DNA of 64,000 bases, taken from Novosphingobium aureum. Its GTDB lineage: Bacteria; Pseudomonadota; Alphaproteobacteria; Sphingomonadales; Sphingomonadaceae. Location: the NCBI RefSeq assembly GCF_015865035.1, contig NZ_JADZGI010000001.1:186001-250000 (forward strand), read 5' to 3'. The position numbers and the translations under genes are program-made. Positions within the stretch are counted from its first letter, which is position 1; each line of letters begins with the position of its first letter. A model generated the notes under the pieces. The model saw nothing but the letters and a program-made list of their open reading frames with translations, did no database searches and was not told the DNA's origin. Positions 34,252 through 43,637 of this stretch are shown here, piece after piece.

Positions 34252-34740
34252 GTGAAATCCATGTCCTACGGCCGTTTCCTAGCCATGATCGCGACATCGA
34301 CCCTTGTGATGTACGGCCTCATGTATCTCAATACCTATGCGCTGGACCACGTCTGGTTCAGCCAGACGCGAGCCTGGATGGCGCTGCTGATGGGCGCGGT
34401 CATGGCCCTCGTCATGCTTGGCTTCATGTGGAGCATGTATCCCCGTCGCCGGGTCAACATGGCGATCCTGGGCATCGCAATTGCAGCTTTCGCCGGGTCC
34501 TTGTGGCTCGTGCGCAGCCAGGAGACGGTCGGCGACGTATCGTACATGAAGGCGATGATCCCGCACCATTCGATCGCGATCATGACGAGCCGCAGGGCCC
34601 ACATCTCTGACCCGCGCGTGCGCGAGCTCGCCAATGGCATCATCGATGCCCAGGTGCGCGAGATCGGCGAGATGGAAAGCCTGATCGCCGATATCGAGGC
34701 CAACGGTGATGCGCCGGGCACACCGGGGGCGGTGCACTAG
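34252..34740 (+). CDS. DUF305 family membrane protein
   Basis: A 162-residue protein with three hydrophobic segments (about 10-30, 40-60, 69-86) and a soluble C-terminal part. That part holds the DUF305 mark YMKAMIPHHSIAIMTSRRA (the HH pair near 106-107), followed by ELANGIIDAQVREIGEME. DUF305 proteins are often found with copper or metal handling genes, but none is adjacent and the role is unproven. I prefer the GTG at 34252, which has AGGAG 8 bp upstream, over the ATG at 34261. Confidence 0.82.
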   Translation: MKSMSYGRFLAMIATSTLVMYGLMYLNTYALDHVWFSQTRAWMALLMGAVMALVMLGFMWSMYPRRRVNMAILGIAIAAFAGSLWLVRSQETVGDVSYMKAMIPHHSIAIMTSRRAHISDPRVRELANGIIDAQVREIGEMESLIADIEANGDAPGTPGAVH

Positions 34741-34773
34741 CGGCCTGACCCCAGGCGTCAGGCTCCGGCCCGG

Positions 34774-35022
34774 TCACGCCTGAGCTTCGAACGATCCCGC
34801 ATTGTAGGCGAGCCAGACCCGGATCGCTCCGGCAAGACCCGGCGGGACCTCGGCCTCTAGCCGCTCGGCATCGATGCGGGCGACAAGGGCGTTGATCGGC
34901 ACGCGTTCGCGTGCGGCGACGCTGCGCAGCATATCCCAGAACACCGGCTCGAGACTGATCGAGGTCTTGTGCCCGGCGATCTCGACCGAACGCTTGACCG
35001 GAGGGTGGTAGGGCGTGGTCAT
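34774..35022 (-). CDS. Ribbon-helix-helix domain protein
   Basis: An 82-residue protein whose middle (KRSVEIAGHKTSISLEPVFWDMLRSVAARERVPINALVARID) fits the RHH_4 pattern: a short strand for DNA contact (SISLE) and two helices. Such proteins may be small dimeric repressors, though RHH_4 members have also been annotated with no proven DNA target. Length is typical for the family (80-110). It starts at the ATG at 35022. No linked target is evident; it lies between the convergent DUF305 gene and phaB. Confidence 0.75.
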   Translation of the reverse strand: MTTPYHPPVKRSVEIAGHKTSISLEPVFWDMLRSVAARERVPINALVARIDAERLEAEVPPGLAGAIRVWLAYNAGSFEAQA

Positions 35023-35053
35023 CACTGCGTTCCATCTGCTCCAGAAAGCAACA

Positions 35054-35083
35054 GGGAGCCGACGGCACTTACCCTCGGCTCCC
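35054..35083 (-). terminator. Hairpin downstream of phaB
   Basis: GGGAGCCGA (35054-35062) pairs with TCGGCTCCC (35075-35083). A second structured hairpin (AGCCTGC / GCAGGCT, 35101-35127, with an inner GGAAGCTTCC palindrome) lies between it and the phaB stop. T content after the stem is low, so the strength is uncertain. Confidence 0.55.
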
Positions 35084-35142
35084 GTGATTGCCCGTTTCGC
35101 AGCCTGCCGGAAGCTTCCGTGCAGGCTGCGTCGTATCCGAGA

Positions 35143-35865
35143 TCAGTACATGTGCTGCCCGCCATTGATCGAGAGCGTCGAGCCGGTCACGAACTCGCCG
35201 TTCTCCGAGCACAGGAAAGCGACGCCGCGGGCGATCTCGTAGGCGTGGCCGAGGCGGCCGACGGGGATCTTGGCGACGATCTTCTCGAGCACCGGGGCCG
35301 GCACGGCGGCGACCATGTCGGTGTCGATGTAGCCCGGTGCGATGGCGTTCACGGTAACGCCATACTTGGCGCCTTCCTGTGCCAGCGCCTTGGTGAAGCC
35401 ATGGATGCCGGACTTGGCAGCGGCATAGTTGACCTGGCCGTACTGCCCGGCCTGTCCGTTGACCGACCCGATGTTGACGATACGCCCCCACTTGCGTTCG
35501 CGCATGCCGGGGAAAGTCGCCTTGGCCATGTTGAAGCAGCCGCCGAGGTTGATGCGCATGACATCGTTCCAGTCCTCGAAGCTCATCTTGTGGAGCACGC
35601 CGTCGCGGGTGATGCCCGCATTGTTGACCACGATGTCGACCGGGCCGACCTCTTCGGCGACTTTCGCGACGCCAGCGAGCGTCGCCTCGTGATCGCCTAC
35701 ATCCCACTTGTAGGCCGCGATGCCGGTCTTCTCGGTAAAGGCCTTGGCCTTCTCGTCGTTGCCCGCGTAATTCGCAACGACGGTATGGCCGCGGTCCTTG
35801 AGGGCGAGAGAGATCGCTTCACCAATTCCCCGGGTCCCGCCGGTTACGATCGCAATACGTGCCAT
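35143..35865 (-). CDS. phbB: Acetoacetyl-CoA reductase (PhaB)
   Basis: A 240-residue short-chain dehydrogenase that reduces acetoacetyl-CoA to (R)-3-hydroxybutyryl-CoA with NADPH for polyhydroxybutyrate. The Rossmann motif VTGGTRGIGEAIS is at 7-19 and NNAG at 81-84. The catalytic Ser134, Tyr147 and Lys151 follow in IGSVNGQAGQYGQ...YAAAK. The C-terminal INGGQHMY ending is characteristic of PhaB rather than FabG. Start 35865 matches family N-termini. Neither phaA nor phaC is adjacent, so the PHB genes are dispersed. Confidence 0.92.
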   Translation of the reverse strand: MARIAIVTGGTRGIGEAISLALKDRGHTVVANYAGNDEKAKAFTEKTGIAAYKWDVGDHEATLAGVAKVAEEVGPVDIVVNNAGITRDGVLHKMSFEDWNDVMRINLGGCFNMAKATFPGMRERKWGRIVNIGSVNGQAGQYGQVNYAAAKSGIHGFTKALAQEGAKYGVTVNAIAPGYIDTDMVAAVPAPVLEKIVAKIPVGRLGHAYEIARGVAFLCSENGEFVTGSTLSINGGQHMY

Positions 35866-36123
35866 ATCAAGCCTTTCGCTCTTTTGTGCATCCACCGTGA
35901 GCGAGGCTATGGAAGGAATGTGAAGGGAGCAAGGCTGTCCACGACCGCTTTTGCGATAAATTCACCTTAATGCGTTGCTCTATTTGCAAGCATTCTTGCA
36001 AGGTTCTGAAGTAACGAACTTTATTGCAGATGGTGAACGGCTGCCGATTGCCCGCGAATTGCCACGACAACCACTGAAATGGCTGGCGCGGCAAGGGCTT
36101 GTCCCAGAATCATGTCCCGGAAA

Positions 36124-36942
36124 TCAGAAGCGGAACTGGGTTCCGACGTAGACGGCCTGGCTGTCCTGGCGGCCATCGGTCAGCGGCCTGAGGCGCTCGC
36201 GATCCTGTGAATAGCGTAGGCCCGCGGTGACATCGAGATTTTCGGTCAGGCGGTAGGCTCCGCTCAGGTCGACTTCGCCGGCATCGGTCACGAAAGTGCG
36301 CGGGGCGCGGCCCGGCGCACGCTTCTCGTCGATCGAGAGGCGGGTCGAGAAGCGCGAATCGTGCTCGCGCGCCTGTGTGGCCGGGGCGAGGCTGAACTTC
36401 TGCAGATCGGGCATCTCGGCGATCGAGCGACGCCGCTCGGTCTGCTGCGCGATATCCTGCGCGAAGTTCTGGTACCCGCGCGAGACGCCAAGGTTGAACG
36501 CGGTCGAGGCGATGCGCACGTGGTCCGCGTTCTTGTCGACCTTCGCCGGGACGTGCTGACCGCGCACGATGATGGACTGGGTCGCCTCGCCGTCGACGCG
36601 CACGGCCACGGTGACCGAGCGCTCGGGGCGATTGGGTGTGCCGGCGGGCGTGAAAGGGAAGGCCCGCGATCCTGCAAGCGAGCGCAGGGCAACCGCGCGC
36701 GAGAGCCCTTCGGAGGAAGACGAATCGATTCGTTCGAGCAGGCCCGTGCCCCCATCGCCGGAGCCGAAGGTGGCGCTGAAGGCCATGACCGCGCTTGGCA
36801 GGGCAAGCAGGCTGACCGACCCGGCCAGCACCGCGCCTGCACGCATGCCGCCGCGCGTGGCGGTGCTGCGTGCATCTGCTCTTGGGGTCGTGCCGCTTGC
36901 GACAGCGGCAGTCCCGGCAGTAATCGTGGCTTGCATGCCCAT
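36124..36942 (-). CDS. Hypothetical exported protein with outer-membrane-like C-terminus
   Basis: A 272-residue protein I do not recognise. A likely signal sequence (MRAGAVLAGSVSLLALPSAVMAF) sits about 30 residues inside this start. A long low-complexity polar region follows (SSSSEGLSRAVALRSLAGS). The last 50 or so residues alternate as beta-strands (GEVDLSGAYRLTENLDVTAG) and end in YVGTQFRF, with a terminal Phe as in outer-membrane barrel strands. The start is uncertain among 36966 (GTG), 36942, 36936 and 36846; the last would place the signal peptide at the N-terminus. Confidence 0.62.
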   Translation of the reverse strand: MGMQATITAGTAAVASGTTPRADARSTATRGGMRAGAVLAGSVSLLALPSAVMAFSATFGSGDGGTGLLERIDSSSSEGLSRAVALRSLAGSRAFPFTPAGTPNRPERSVTVAVRVDGEATQSIIVRGQHVPAKVDKNADHVRIASTAFNLGVSRGYQNFAQDIAQQTERRRSIAEMPDLQKFSLAPATQAREHDSRFSTRLSIDEKRAPGRAPRTFVTDAGEVDLSGAYRLTENLDVTAGLRYSQDRERLRPLTDGRQDSQAVYVGTQFRF

Positions 36943-37353
36943 CGTGTGATCTCTGGCCTTGGTCACTATGCCTTCGCGTCGGCGCTCCTCATAGCACACC
37001 AGAACCTTAACGCGCCATTTGCGCTGTTTCTTGGTGATGCTGTCCTAGATAGGACGCGCTGCGCGGTTCGGCAATCCTGAGGTTTCTTGCCGGGTTTCGC
37101 AGGTCGTTTCGTGATGCCGGGCAGGGTGCGACAGGACGCGTGCGATGCCATGTTCAGGCGAGGTTTACCTGCCGGGCGCCTATTTCGCGCCGGCCTGCCG
37201 CTCGGCGTGGCCGGGCGTGATCGCGTCACGCGTCCCGGGGGCTGCGCGAAGGGCGCTCTTGCCGGGCGGGCGGTGAGGGTTATAGAGGCGTTTCATGGCA
37301 CGCGCCGCCTTGGCGGACGCGGCGCCGAACTGGATTAGGAATCGGGAACGAAA
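36943..37353. other. Intergenic region before the DUF3576 gene
   Basis: A 411-bp GC-rich stretch between divergent genes. I see no convincing protein gene, RNA or strong hairpin. It should contain the promoters of both flanking genes. Confidence 0.35.
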
Positions 37354-37818
37354 ATGACAGGCAGCACCAAGACCGGCCTTCTTCGCGCACGCAAGGTCGC
37401 GACCGTGACGGTATGCGCGCTCGCGGCACTGGCCGTGTCGGGCTGTGGCGGCAAGAAGAACGACCTCGCCGTCGTCGCGCCCTCGCAGGTGACCACGATC
37501 GGCGTGAACAGCTACCTGTGGCGCGCAAGCCTCGATACGCTCTCGTTCATGCCCTTGCTCCAGTCCGACAGCAGCGGCGGGGTGATCATCACCGACTGGT
37601 ACGCCAATCCCAAGCAGCCGGGCGAGCGCATGAAGGTTTCGGTTGCGATTCTCGATCGCGACCTGCGCGCCGATGCGCTGCGCGTGACCGCGCTGCGTCA
37701 GATCCGCCAGGGTGCGGACTGGGTTGCAGCCCCGGTCGAGGCGGCCACCGTGCAGAAGCTCGAGGACATCATCCTGACCCGCGCGCGCGACCTGCGCCGC
37801 GATTCGGTCGGCGGCTGA
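37354..37818 (+). CDS. DUF3576 family lipoprotein
   Basis: A 154-residue predicted lipoprotein: the signal peptide runs to a lipobox LAVSGC with Cys at about 31, followed by a globular domain (TTIGVNSYLWRASLDTLSFMPL, SGGVIITDWYANPKQPGERMKVSV, RVTALRQIRQG) matching DUF3576. These proteins are conserved in alphaproteobacteria, commonly just upstream of leuS-lptE, and may take part in outer-membrane biogenesis; no activity is established. It lies 93 bp before leuS on the same strand, in a likely DUF3576-leuS-lptE-holA unit. Confidence 0.85.
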   Translation: MTGSTKTGLLRARKVATVTVCALAALAVSGCGGKKNDLAVVAPSQVTTIGVNSYLWRASLDTLSFMPLLQSDSSGGVIITDWYANPKQPGERMKVSVAILDRDLRADALRVTALRQIRQGADWVAAPVEAATVQKLEDIILTRARDLRRDSVGG

Positions 37819-37911
37819 TCGGGCCCGACGTGACTTCGCTCCCGGCGGCGCGGCTGCCGGGAGCCTTACATTGCAAGGCGGACGCATCGCGCCGCAGGAG
37901 ACCATAGAGAC

Positions 37912-40425
37912 ATGACCGAGCGGTTCGACCCGGCTCAGGCGGATACCCGCTGGCAGGCAGCGTGGGACGAAGCCCAGTGCTTCAAGGCGGACGACACCTC
38001 GACGAAGCCGCGCAGCTACGTCCTTGAGATGTTCCCGTACCCATCGGGCCGCATCCACATCGGTCACGTGCGCAACTACACGATGGGCGACGTGCTTGCG
38101 CGCTACAAGCGCATGCGCGGCCACGAGGTGCTCCACCCGATGGGCTGGGACGCCTTCGGCATGCCGGCTGAGAACGCGGCCATGGAAAAGGGCGTCCATC
38201 CGGGCGGCTGGACGCGCGACAACATCGCCAACATGAAGGCGCAGCTTAAGCGCCTGGGTTTCGCGCTCGACTGGTCGCGTGAACTGGCGACCTGCGAGCC
38301 CGAGTACTACGGGCACGAGCAGGCCCTGTTCCTCGACATGTACGCGCACGGCCTTGTCTACCGCAAGGAATCGGCGGTGAACTGGGACCCGGTCGACATG
38401 ACCGTGCTCGCCAACGAGCAGGTCATCGACGGGCGCGGCTGGCGTTCGGGCGCGCTGGTCGAGAAGCGCAAGCTGAACCAGTGGTTCCTCAAGATCACCG
38501 ACTTCGCCGATGAACTGCTCGAGGGGCTGGGCAGCCTCGACAAGTGGCCTGAAAAGGTCCGCACGATGCAGGAGAACTGGATCGGCAAGTCGCAAGGCCT
38601 GCAGTTCCGCTTCGACCTTTCGGACGGCGGAAACGTCGAAGTCTACTCGACCCGCCCCGACACGATCTTCGGCGCGAGCTTCGTCGCCGTCGCGGCCGAT
38701 CACCCGATTGCGCAGGGCGTGGCGAAGGACAGTGCCGAGGCGCAGGACTTCATCGCCGAGTGCAAGCGCGGCGGCACCACCGCGGCCGAGCTTGAAACCG
38801 CCGAGAAGCTGGGCTTCGACACCGGCATTACCGCGAAGCACCCCTTCACCGGGGCCGAGCTGCCGGTCTTCATCGCCAACTTCGTGCTGATGGACTACGG
38901 CACCGGCGCGGTCATGGCCGTTCCGGGCCACGACCAGCGCGACTTCGAGTTCGCGACCAAGTACGAACTGCCCATCCTGCGCGTTGTCGCGGCCAAGGCT
39001 GAGGATGCCGATGCGCCCTTCGCGGGCGAGGCGGAAGCCGGGGACGGCGTGCTCGTCCACTCCGATTTCCTCAATGGCATGAGCGTGGCCGAGGCCAAGG
39101 CCGAAGTCATCCGCCGTGCCCAGGATGGCGGCTGGGGCGAAGGCAAGACGGTGTGGCGCCTGCGCGACTGGGGCATCTCGCGCCAGCGCTACTGGGGCAC
39201 GCCGATCCCGTTCATTCACTGCGAGGTGTGCGGTGTGGTGCCGGTACCCAAGAAGCACCTGCCCGTCACGCTCCCCGAAGACGTCGATTTTCAGACGCCC
39301 GGCAACCCGCTCGAACGCCACCCGACCTGGAAGCACGTCGATTGCCCGCAGTGTGGCCATGCGGCGCGCCGTGAGACCGACACGCTCGACACCTTTGCCG
39401 ACAGCTCGTGGTACTTCCTGCGCTTTGCCAGCCAGCCTGGCGACAAGCCCTTCGACAAGGAAGCCATCGCCAAGTGGCTCCCGGTCGAGCAGTACATCGG
39501 CGGCATCGAGCACGCGATCCTGCACTTGCTCTACGCCCGCTTCTGGACCCGCGCGCTGGCCCGCATCGGCCTTGTCGACGTGAAGGAGCCGTTTGCGAGC
39601 CTGTTCACGCAAGGCATGGTCACGCACGAGGTCTATTCGCGCAAGGAAGGCGGACGCGACGTCTACTTCGCGCCCTCCGAGATCACGCGCACGGCCGATG
39701 GCGCCACCTTGAAGGCCGACGGTTCGACCATCGAGGTCGGCAAGGTCATCAAGATGTCGAAGTCGAAGAAGAACGTGGTCGATCCCGACGAGATCGTCGC
39801 GACCTACGGCGCCGACGCGATCCGCTGGTTCATGCTGTCCGACAGCCCGCCCGAGCGCGACCTGCCCTGGTCGGAAGCCGGGATCGAGGGCTGCGCGCGC
39901 TTCGTGCAGCGCCTGTGGAGGCTCTTTGCCCAGTTCGACGCTTCGGCGGAAGGTGAGGACAAGGCGCTCGACCGCAAGCTGCACCAGACGATTGCGGCGG
40001 TGGCCGAGGACATCGAGGCATTGGGCTTCAACAAGGCCGTTGCGCGCATCTACGAGCTGACCGGCGCCATCGAGAAGGCCAAGCCTTCGGCAAGCCGCTC
40101 CACCGCGATCCGCGAACTGCTCCTGCTCATCGCGCCGATGATGCCGCACCTCGCCGAAGAAGCCTACGCCAGCTTCGGCAAGGGCCTCGTCGCCGAGGCG
40201 CTCTGGCCCGAAGTCGATCCGGCGCTGCTGGTCGAGGACGAGGTCACTATTGCGGTCCAGGTCAAGGGCAAGCTGCGTGACACGCTCACGGTCGCCAAGG
40301 GCGCCTCGAAGGAAGACCTCGAGGCGCTTGCGCTCGCCAGCGAGAAGGTCCAGCGTGCGATCGATGGTGCTGAAATCCGCAAGGTAATCGTCGTGCCTGA
40401 TCGTCTGGTCAATATCGTCGCGTGA
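37912..40425 (+). CDS. leuS: Leucyl-tRNA synthetase
   Basis: An 837-residue class I synthetase charging tRNA-Leu. It has HIGH at 49-52 in YPSGRIHIGHVRNYTMGD, GWDAFGMPAENAA, a CP1 editing domain with YSTRPDTIFGASFVAV, DYGTGAVMAVPGHDQRD, and KMSKS at 614-618. A CEVC...CPQC cysteine set near 440-490 belongs to the zinc-binding insert. The anticodon-binding and C-terminal domains follow. Length is normal (about 840-870). It overlaps the lptE start at its stop codon. Confidence 0.98.
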   Translation: MTERFDPAQADTRWQAAWDEAQCFKADDTSTKPRSYVLEMFPYPSGRIHIGHVRNYTMGDVLARYKRMRGHEVLHPMGWDAFGMPAENAAMEKGVHPGGWTRDNIANMKAQLKRLGFALDWSRELATCEPEYYGHEQALFLDMYAHGLVYRKESAVNWDPVDMTVLANEQVIDGRGWRSGALVEKRKLNQWFLKITDFADELLEGLGSLDKWPEKVRTMQENWIGKSQGLQFRFDLSDGGNVEVYSTRPDTIFGASFVAVAADHPIAQGVAKDSAEAQDFIAECKRGGTTAAELETAEKLGFDTGITAKHPFTGAELPVFIANFVLMDYGTGAVMAVPGHDQRDFEFATKYELPILRVVAAKAEDADAPFAGEAEAGDGVLVHSDFLNGMSVAEAKAEVIRRAQDGGWGEGKTVWRLRDWGISRQRYWGTPIPFIHCEVCGVVPVPKKHLPVTLPEDVDFQTPGNPLERHPTWKHVDCPQCGHAARRETDTLDTFADSSWYFLRFASQPGDKPFDKEAIAKWLPVEQYIGGIEHAILHLLYARFWTRALARIGLVDVKEPFASLFTQGMVTHEVYSRKEGGRDVYFAPSEITRTADGATLKADGSTIEVGKVIKMSKSKKNVVDPDEIVATYGADAIRWFMLSDSPPERDLPWSEAGIEGCARFVQRLWRLFAQFDASAEGEDKALDRKLHQTIAAVAEDIEALGFNKAVARIYELTGAIEKAKPSASRSTAIRELLLLIAPMMPHLAEEAYASFGKGLVAEALWPEVDPALLVEDEVTIAVQVKGKLRDTLTVAKGASKEDLEALALASEKVQRAIDGAEIRKVIVVPDRLVNIVA

Positions 40426-40937
40426 TGCGCAAGGCACGCCTTCTCGCCGCTGCGCTCGCCGTTCTGGCGCTTCCCGCCTGCGGCATGCAGCCGATGTATG
40501 CCGGTGGCGGTAGCGGAGAGGTCGCGCGCGGCCTCTCTGGCATCCAGGTCTCGGCGATCGAGGGGCGTTCGGGCTGGCTGCTGCGCAATGCGCTGGTCGA
40601 CCGGCTCGGGGCGAGCGGTGCGGGCGAGTCTGCGAACCCGCGCTATCGCCTCGACGTGCGCGTCGACGACCAGCTCGAGGGCTTCGGCCTGCTTTCCGAC
40701 GATACCATCGGCCGCGAGCGCCGTACCTTGCGCACCCGCTACCAGCTGGTCGATCTCGAAAGCGAGGAGATCGTGCTCGATGCGACCGCCGGTTCGGACG
40801 CGGGCATCGACGTTGTCTCCTCCGACTACGCCACGATTGCCGCCGAGCAGGCCGCGCTCGAGAACCTGACCAAGGACGTGGCCAGCCGTATCGTCACCAA
40901 GATCGCGCTGCGCCTGCGCGGCGACACCAGCCAGTAA
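40425..40937 (+). CDS. lptE: LPS-assembly lipoprotein LptE
   Basis: A 170-residue outer-membrane lipoprotein plugging LptD during lipopolysaccharide insertion. Its short signal peptide ends in a lipobox ALPAC with Cys at about 20. The following MQPMYAGG, WLLRNALVDRLG, YRLDVRVDDQLEGFG and TRYQLVDLESEEIV segments fit the LptE family. The ATG at 40425 overlaps the last base of the leuS stop (TGATG), a standard alphaproteobacterial coupling. It precedes holA by 16 bp. LptC and LptA of the same pathway are encoded at 43.6-44.8 kb. Confidence 0.9.
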   Translation: MRKARLLAAALAVLALPACGMQPMYAGGGSGEVARGLSGIQVSAIEGRSGWLLRNALVDRLGASGAGESANPRYRLDVRVDDQLEGFGLLSDDTIGRERRTLRTRYQLVDLESEEIVLDATAGSDAGIDVVSSDYATIAAEQAALENLTKDVASRIVTKIALRLRGDTSQ

Positions 40938-40953
40938 GGACCGGCGAAGGCTT

Positions 40954-41994
40954 GTGAAGGCAACCCAGAAGGACTTCGCCGGGCTGGCACAGCGCGCGGC
41001 GCGCGAGGCCCGCGTGTTCTTCTTCTGCGGGCCCGACGAATCGGGTGCGAGCGATGCCGCGGCCAAAATCGTCTCGCTACTCGACGATCCCGGCGAAAGA
41101 ATCGAGATGGCCGGTTCCGAGCTGCGCCGCGATCCTGTCCGGCTCGGCGACGAGGCGCGCTCCACCTCGCTGTTCGGCGGTGCACGCCACATCTGGGTGC
41201 GCGCGCAGGGCGACGAGGCGCACGATGCGGTCAAGACCCTGCTCGAGAACGAGGTCGAGGGCTGCCCGGTCCTGATCGTCGCCACCTCCGCCACTGACAA
41301 GTCGCGCACCGCCAAGCTGCTCGCCACCCGCGGCGACGGCCTCGTCGCGATGTTCTATCCGCCGGACCTGTCCACCGTGACGGCTTCGGTGCGCGCGATG
41401 GCCAATGGCGCGGGGCTGAAAATGGGCAGCGAGGCGGCCGAGCGCATCGCGCGCGCCTCGGGCCTCGATACCCGCCTTGCGCGCTCCGAGGTCAACAAGC
41501 TTGCGCTCTATCTCGATGCCGCACCGGAGGCGCCCCGCCCGGTCTCGGCCGAAGCGCTCGATGCCATCGCGGCACGGACCGAGGACGACAATTTCGGACC
41601 GCTGGTCGATGCCGTGCTTTCCGGCAGGCGCAACGAGGTGGTGCCGCAGCTCCACCGCATGCACGAACTCGGCTTCAATCCGGTCGGCCTGCTTCTGACG
41701 TTCGAACGGCGCGCGGCCCAGCTCGCCGGATTGCATGCAAGATTCGGGAACCAAAGGGATCTTGGCGCGTTTCTCGACGCTGAAGGAAAAGCTCGCCGCG
41801 TCTTCTGGAAGGACAAGGCGGTCCTATCCGAACAGATGCGGATCTGGCGTGGTGCGCGACTCGAACGTCTCGTGGCACGTCTCGTGGAGATGCATCAGCA
41901 ACTCCTCGCGAATAGTCAGGACGCGGAGTTGATCTTGTCGAACGGGCTGCTGGCCATAGCGAGGTCAGCAATCGGAAATGTGAAACAGCGCTAA
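40954..41994 (+). CDS. holA: DNA polymerase III subunit delta
   Basis: A 346-residue clamp-loader subunit that opens the beta sliding clamp. The N-terminal part (RVFFFCGPDESGASDAA) keeps the Rossmann-like ATPase fold without Walker activity. It is followed by SLFGGARHIWVR (clamp contact region), the domain II LKMGSEAAERIARASGLDTRLARSEVNKLALY segment and a helical C-terminal domain. Translation begins at the GTG at 40954, 16 bp after lptE. Length matches delta (about 340). It is the last gene of the unit before an AT-richer gap. Confidence 0.93.
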   Translation: MKATQKDFAGLAQRAAREARVFFFCGPDESGASDAAAKIVSLLDDPGERIEMAGSELRRDPVRLGDEARSTSLFGGARHIWVRAQGDEAHDAVKTLLENEVEGCPVLIVATSATDKSRTAKLLATRGDGLVAMFYPPDLSTVTASVRAMANGAGLKMGSEAAERIARASGLDTRLARSEVNKLALYLDAAPEAPRPVSAEALDAIAARTEDDNFGPLVDAVLSGRRNEVVPQLHRMHELGFNPVGLLLTFERRAAQLAGLHARFGNQRDLGAFLDAEGKARRVFWKDKAVLSEQMRIWRGARLERLVARLVEMHQQLLANSQDAELILSNGLLAIARSAIGNVKQR

Positions 41995-42121
41995 AATGGA
42001 ACACTTCGGCATAACCCCCTTTTCCAATTGCCCTGTTGTTTCATAAGAGCCTATACTTATCGCACTGCAGCACTAGACATGTTGCATTGCGGCATTCTCG
42101 CGTGTGAGGGAGGCCGTCTAC

Positions 42122-43552
42122 GTGAAACTGGCAATAGGGAGTGCCGAGATCGTGAATGCGCCATTCGCGCCTCGTCCTGTGCTTGATCACGCCCAAGTGG
42201 CGGAAGGTCACCCGATCGCGCCCTCGCTCGAGCGGCGTCGCCTGCAGTGCTACATCGGCATCATGGTTGGCGACATGCTCGCCATTGCCCTGGCCTTCGC
42301 GCTCAGCGGCTACCTTTTCGGCGACGTTGGCGGCACCGCTCGTTCGCTGGTTCATGCCCAGGTCGTCATTCCGATCTTCCTGACCCTTGCGCTCTACAAT
42401 CGCAGCTACTCGATCGAGGCGCTGCGCAACATGTGGACCGGGGTGGCACGCGCCATCGTGGCTATCGTGCTCGCGGTGGCGGTGGCTGTCTTCGTGCAGT
42501 TCCTGATCAAGCCGACTTACGGTTTCCCGCGCCTCAGCTTCAATGCCGGAAGCCTGTTCGCGCTCTTCTTCGTCAGCCTGATGCGCTACCAGATGCGCAG
42601 TCTCGTGCGCTGGCGCTGTGGCAGCGTGGTGATGAACGAGCTGGTCATCGACGATGGCGGGCCGAAGGTGAGCTTCCCCGGTTCGATCCAGATCTCGGCT
42701 GCGGCAATGGGTATCGTGCCCGACCTGCGCGACCCCAATGCCCTCGACAAGCTTGGCCTCGTGCTGCGCAACATCGACCGTGTCATCGTCAGCTGCCCGG
42801 TCGGACGCCGCGCCGAATGGGCGATGATGCTCAAGGGCGCCAACGTCGATGGCGAAGTCCTCGACGACGTCGTCGTGCGGCTCGGTGCACAGGGCGCGCG
42901 CGTGGCCGGCCAGCATGGCCTTCTGCTCGTTTCGGCAGGGCCGCTGGGGATGCGCGACCGCGCGATCAAGCGCTTGTTCGACCTCGCCTTCGCGGGCTCG
43001 GCGATCCTCGCGCTCTCGCCGCTGCTGATCGTGGTGGCGCTGGCGGTGAAGCTCTATGACCGTGGGCCGGTGTTCTTCGTCCAGCGCCGCATGGGGCGCG
43101 GCAACCGCTTCTTCAACATGTACAAGTTCCGCTCGATGACGCAGGACCTGTGCGACGCGGACGGCAACCAGTCGGCCTCCAAGGACGACAAGCGCATCAC
43201 CCCCATCGGCAAGTTCATCCGCAAGACCAGCATCGACGAACTGCCGCAGCTGTTCAACGTGCTCCTGGGCGACATGAGCCTCGTCGGCCCGCGTCCCCAC
43301 GCGACCGGCTCGCTTGCCGGTGAGAAGCTGTTCTGGGAAGTCGATCTGCGTTACTGGCAGCGCCACTCGCTCAAGCCGGGTCTTTCCGGCCTTGCGCAGG
43401 TTCGTGGCTATCGCGGTGCTACCGACCACGAATCGGATCTGGTCAATCGCCTGCAGTCCGATCTCGAGTATCTCGAGGGCTGGACGATTATGCGCGACAT
43501 CCAGATCATCTTCCTGACGCTGCGCGTACTGGTACACGACCGCGCGTTCTGA
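42122..43552 (+). CDS. Polyprenyl glycosylphosphotransferase (bactoprenyl-sugar transferase)
   Basis: A 476-residue membrane enzyme that initiates glycan synthesis by transferring sugar-1-phosphate to undecaprenyl phosphate. There are four or five N-terminal TM segments (about 40-160), a cytoplasmic linker, another TM (KRLFDLAFAGSAILALSPLLIV), and the C-terminal WbaP/ExoY catalytic domain. In that domain RMGRGNRFFNMYKFRSM, TSIDELPQLFNVLLGDMSLVGPRP and RHSLKPGLSGLAQVRGYRG are all present. The start is the GTG at 42122, with GGGAGG 9 bp upstream. The gene is alone, with a powerful terminator downstream; other exopolysaccharide genes lie at 58.7-61.7 kb. Confidence 0.93.
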   Translation: MKLAIGSAEIVNAPFAPRPVLDHAQVAEGHPIAPSLERRRLQCYIGIMVGDMLAIALAFALSGYLFGDVGGTARSLVHAQVVIPIFLTLALYNRSYSIEALRNMWTGVARAIVAIVLAVAVAVFVQFLIKPTYGFPRLSFNAGSLFALFFVSLMRYQMRSLVRWRCGSVVMNELVIDDGGPKVSFPGSIQISAAAMGIVPDLRDPNALDKLGLVLRNIDRVIVSCPVGRRAEWAMMLKGANVDGEVLDDVVVRLGAQGARVAGQHGLLLVSAGPLGMRDRAIKRLFDLAFAGSAILALSPLLIVVALAVKLYDRGPVFFVQRRMGRGNRFFNMYKFRSMTQDLCDADGNQSASKDDKRITPIGKFIRKTSIDELPQLFNVLLGDMSLVGPRPHATGSLAGEKLFWEVDLRYWQRHSLKPGLSGLAQVRGYRGATDHESDLVNRLQSDLEYLEGWTIMRDIQIIFLTLRVLVHDRAF

Positions 43553-43568
43553 TCGGGGACGCATTCGT

Positions 43569-43613
43569 CACGAAAAAGGGGCGCCTGTCCAAGACAGGCG
43601 CCCCTTTTTCGTG
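43569..43613. terminator. Bidirectional terminator, 21-bp perfect stem
   Basis: CACGAAAAAGGGGCGCCTGT plus C (43569-43589) pairs perfectly with 43593-43613 around CAA, with A5/T5 tracts in both orientations. It separates the convergent sugar transferase and lptA genes. Confidence 0.95.
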
Positions 43614-43637
43614 GCTGGCTGCCAGAACTGATCCGGC

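Noticed and set aside
37180..40437. A 1085-codon minus-strand open frame across leuS
   Set aside because: Shadow of leuS, whose HIGH and KMSKS motifs prove the plus-strand frame.
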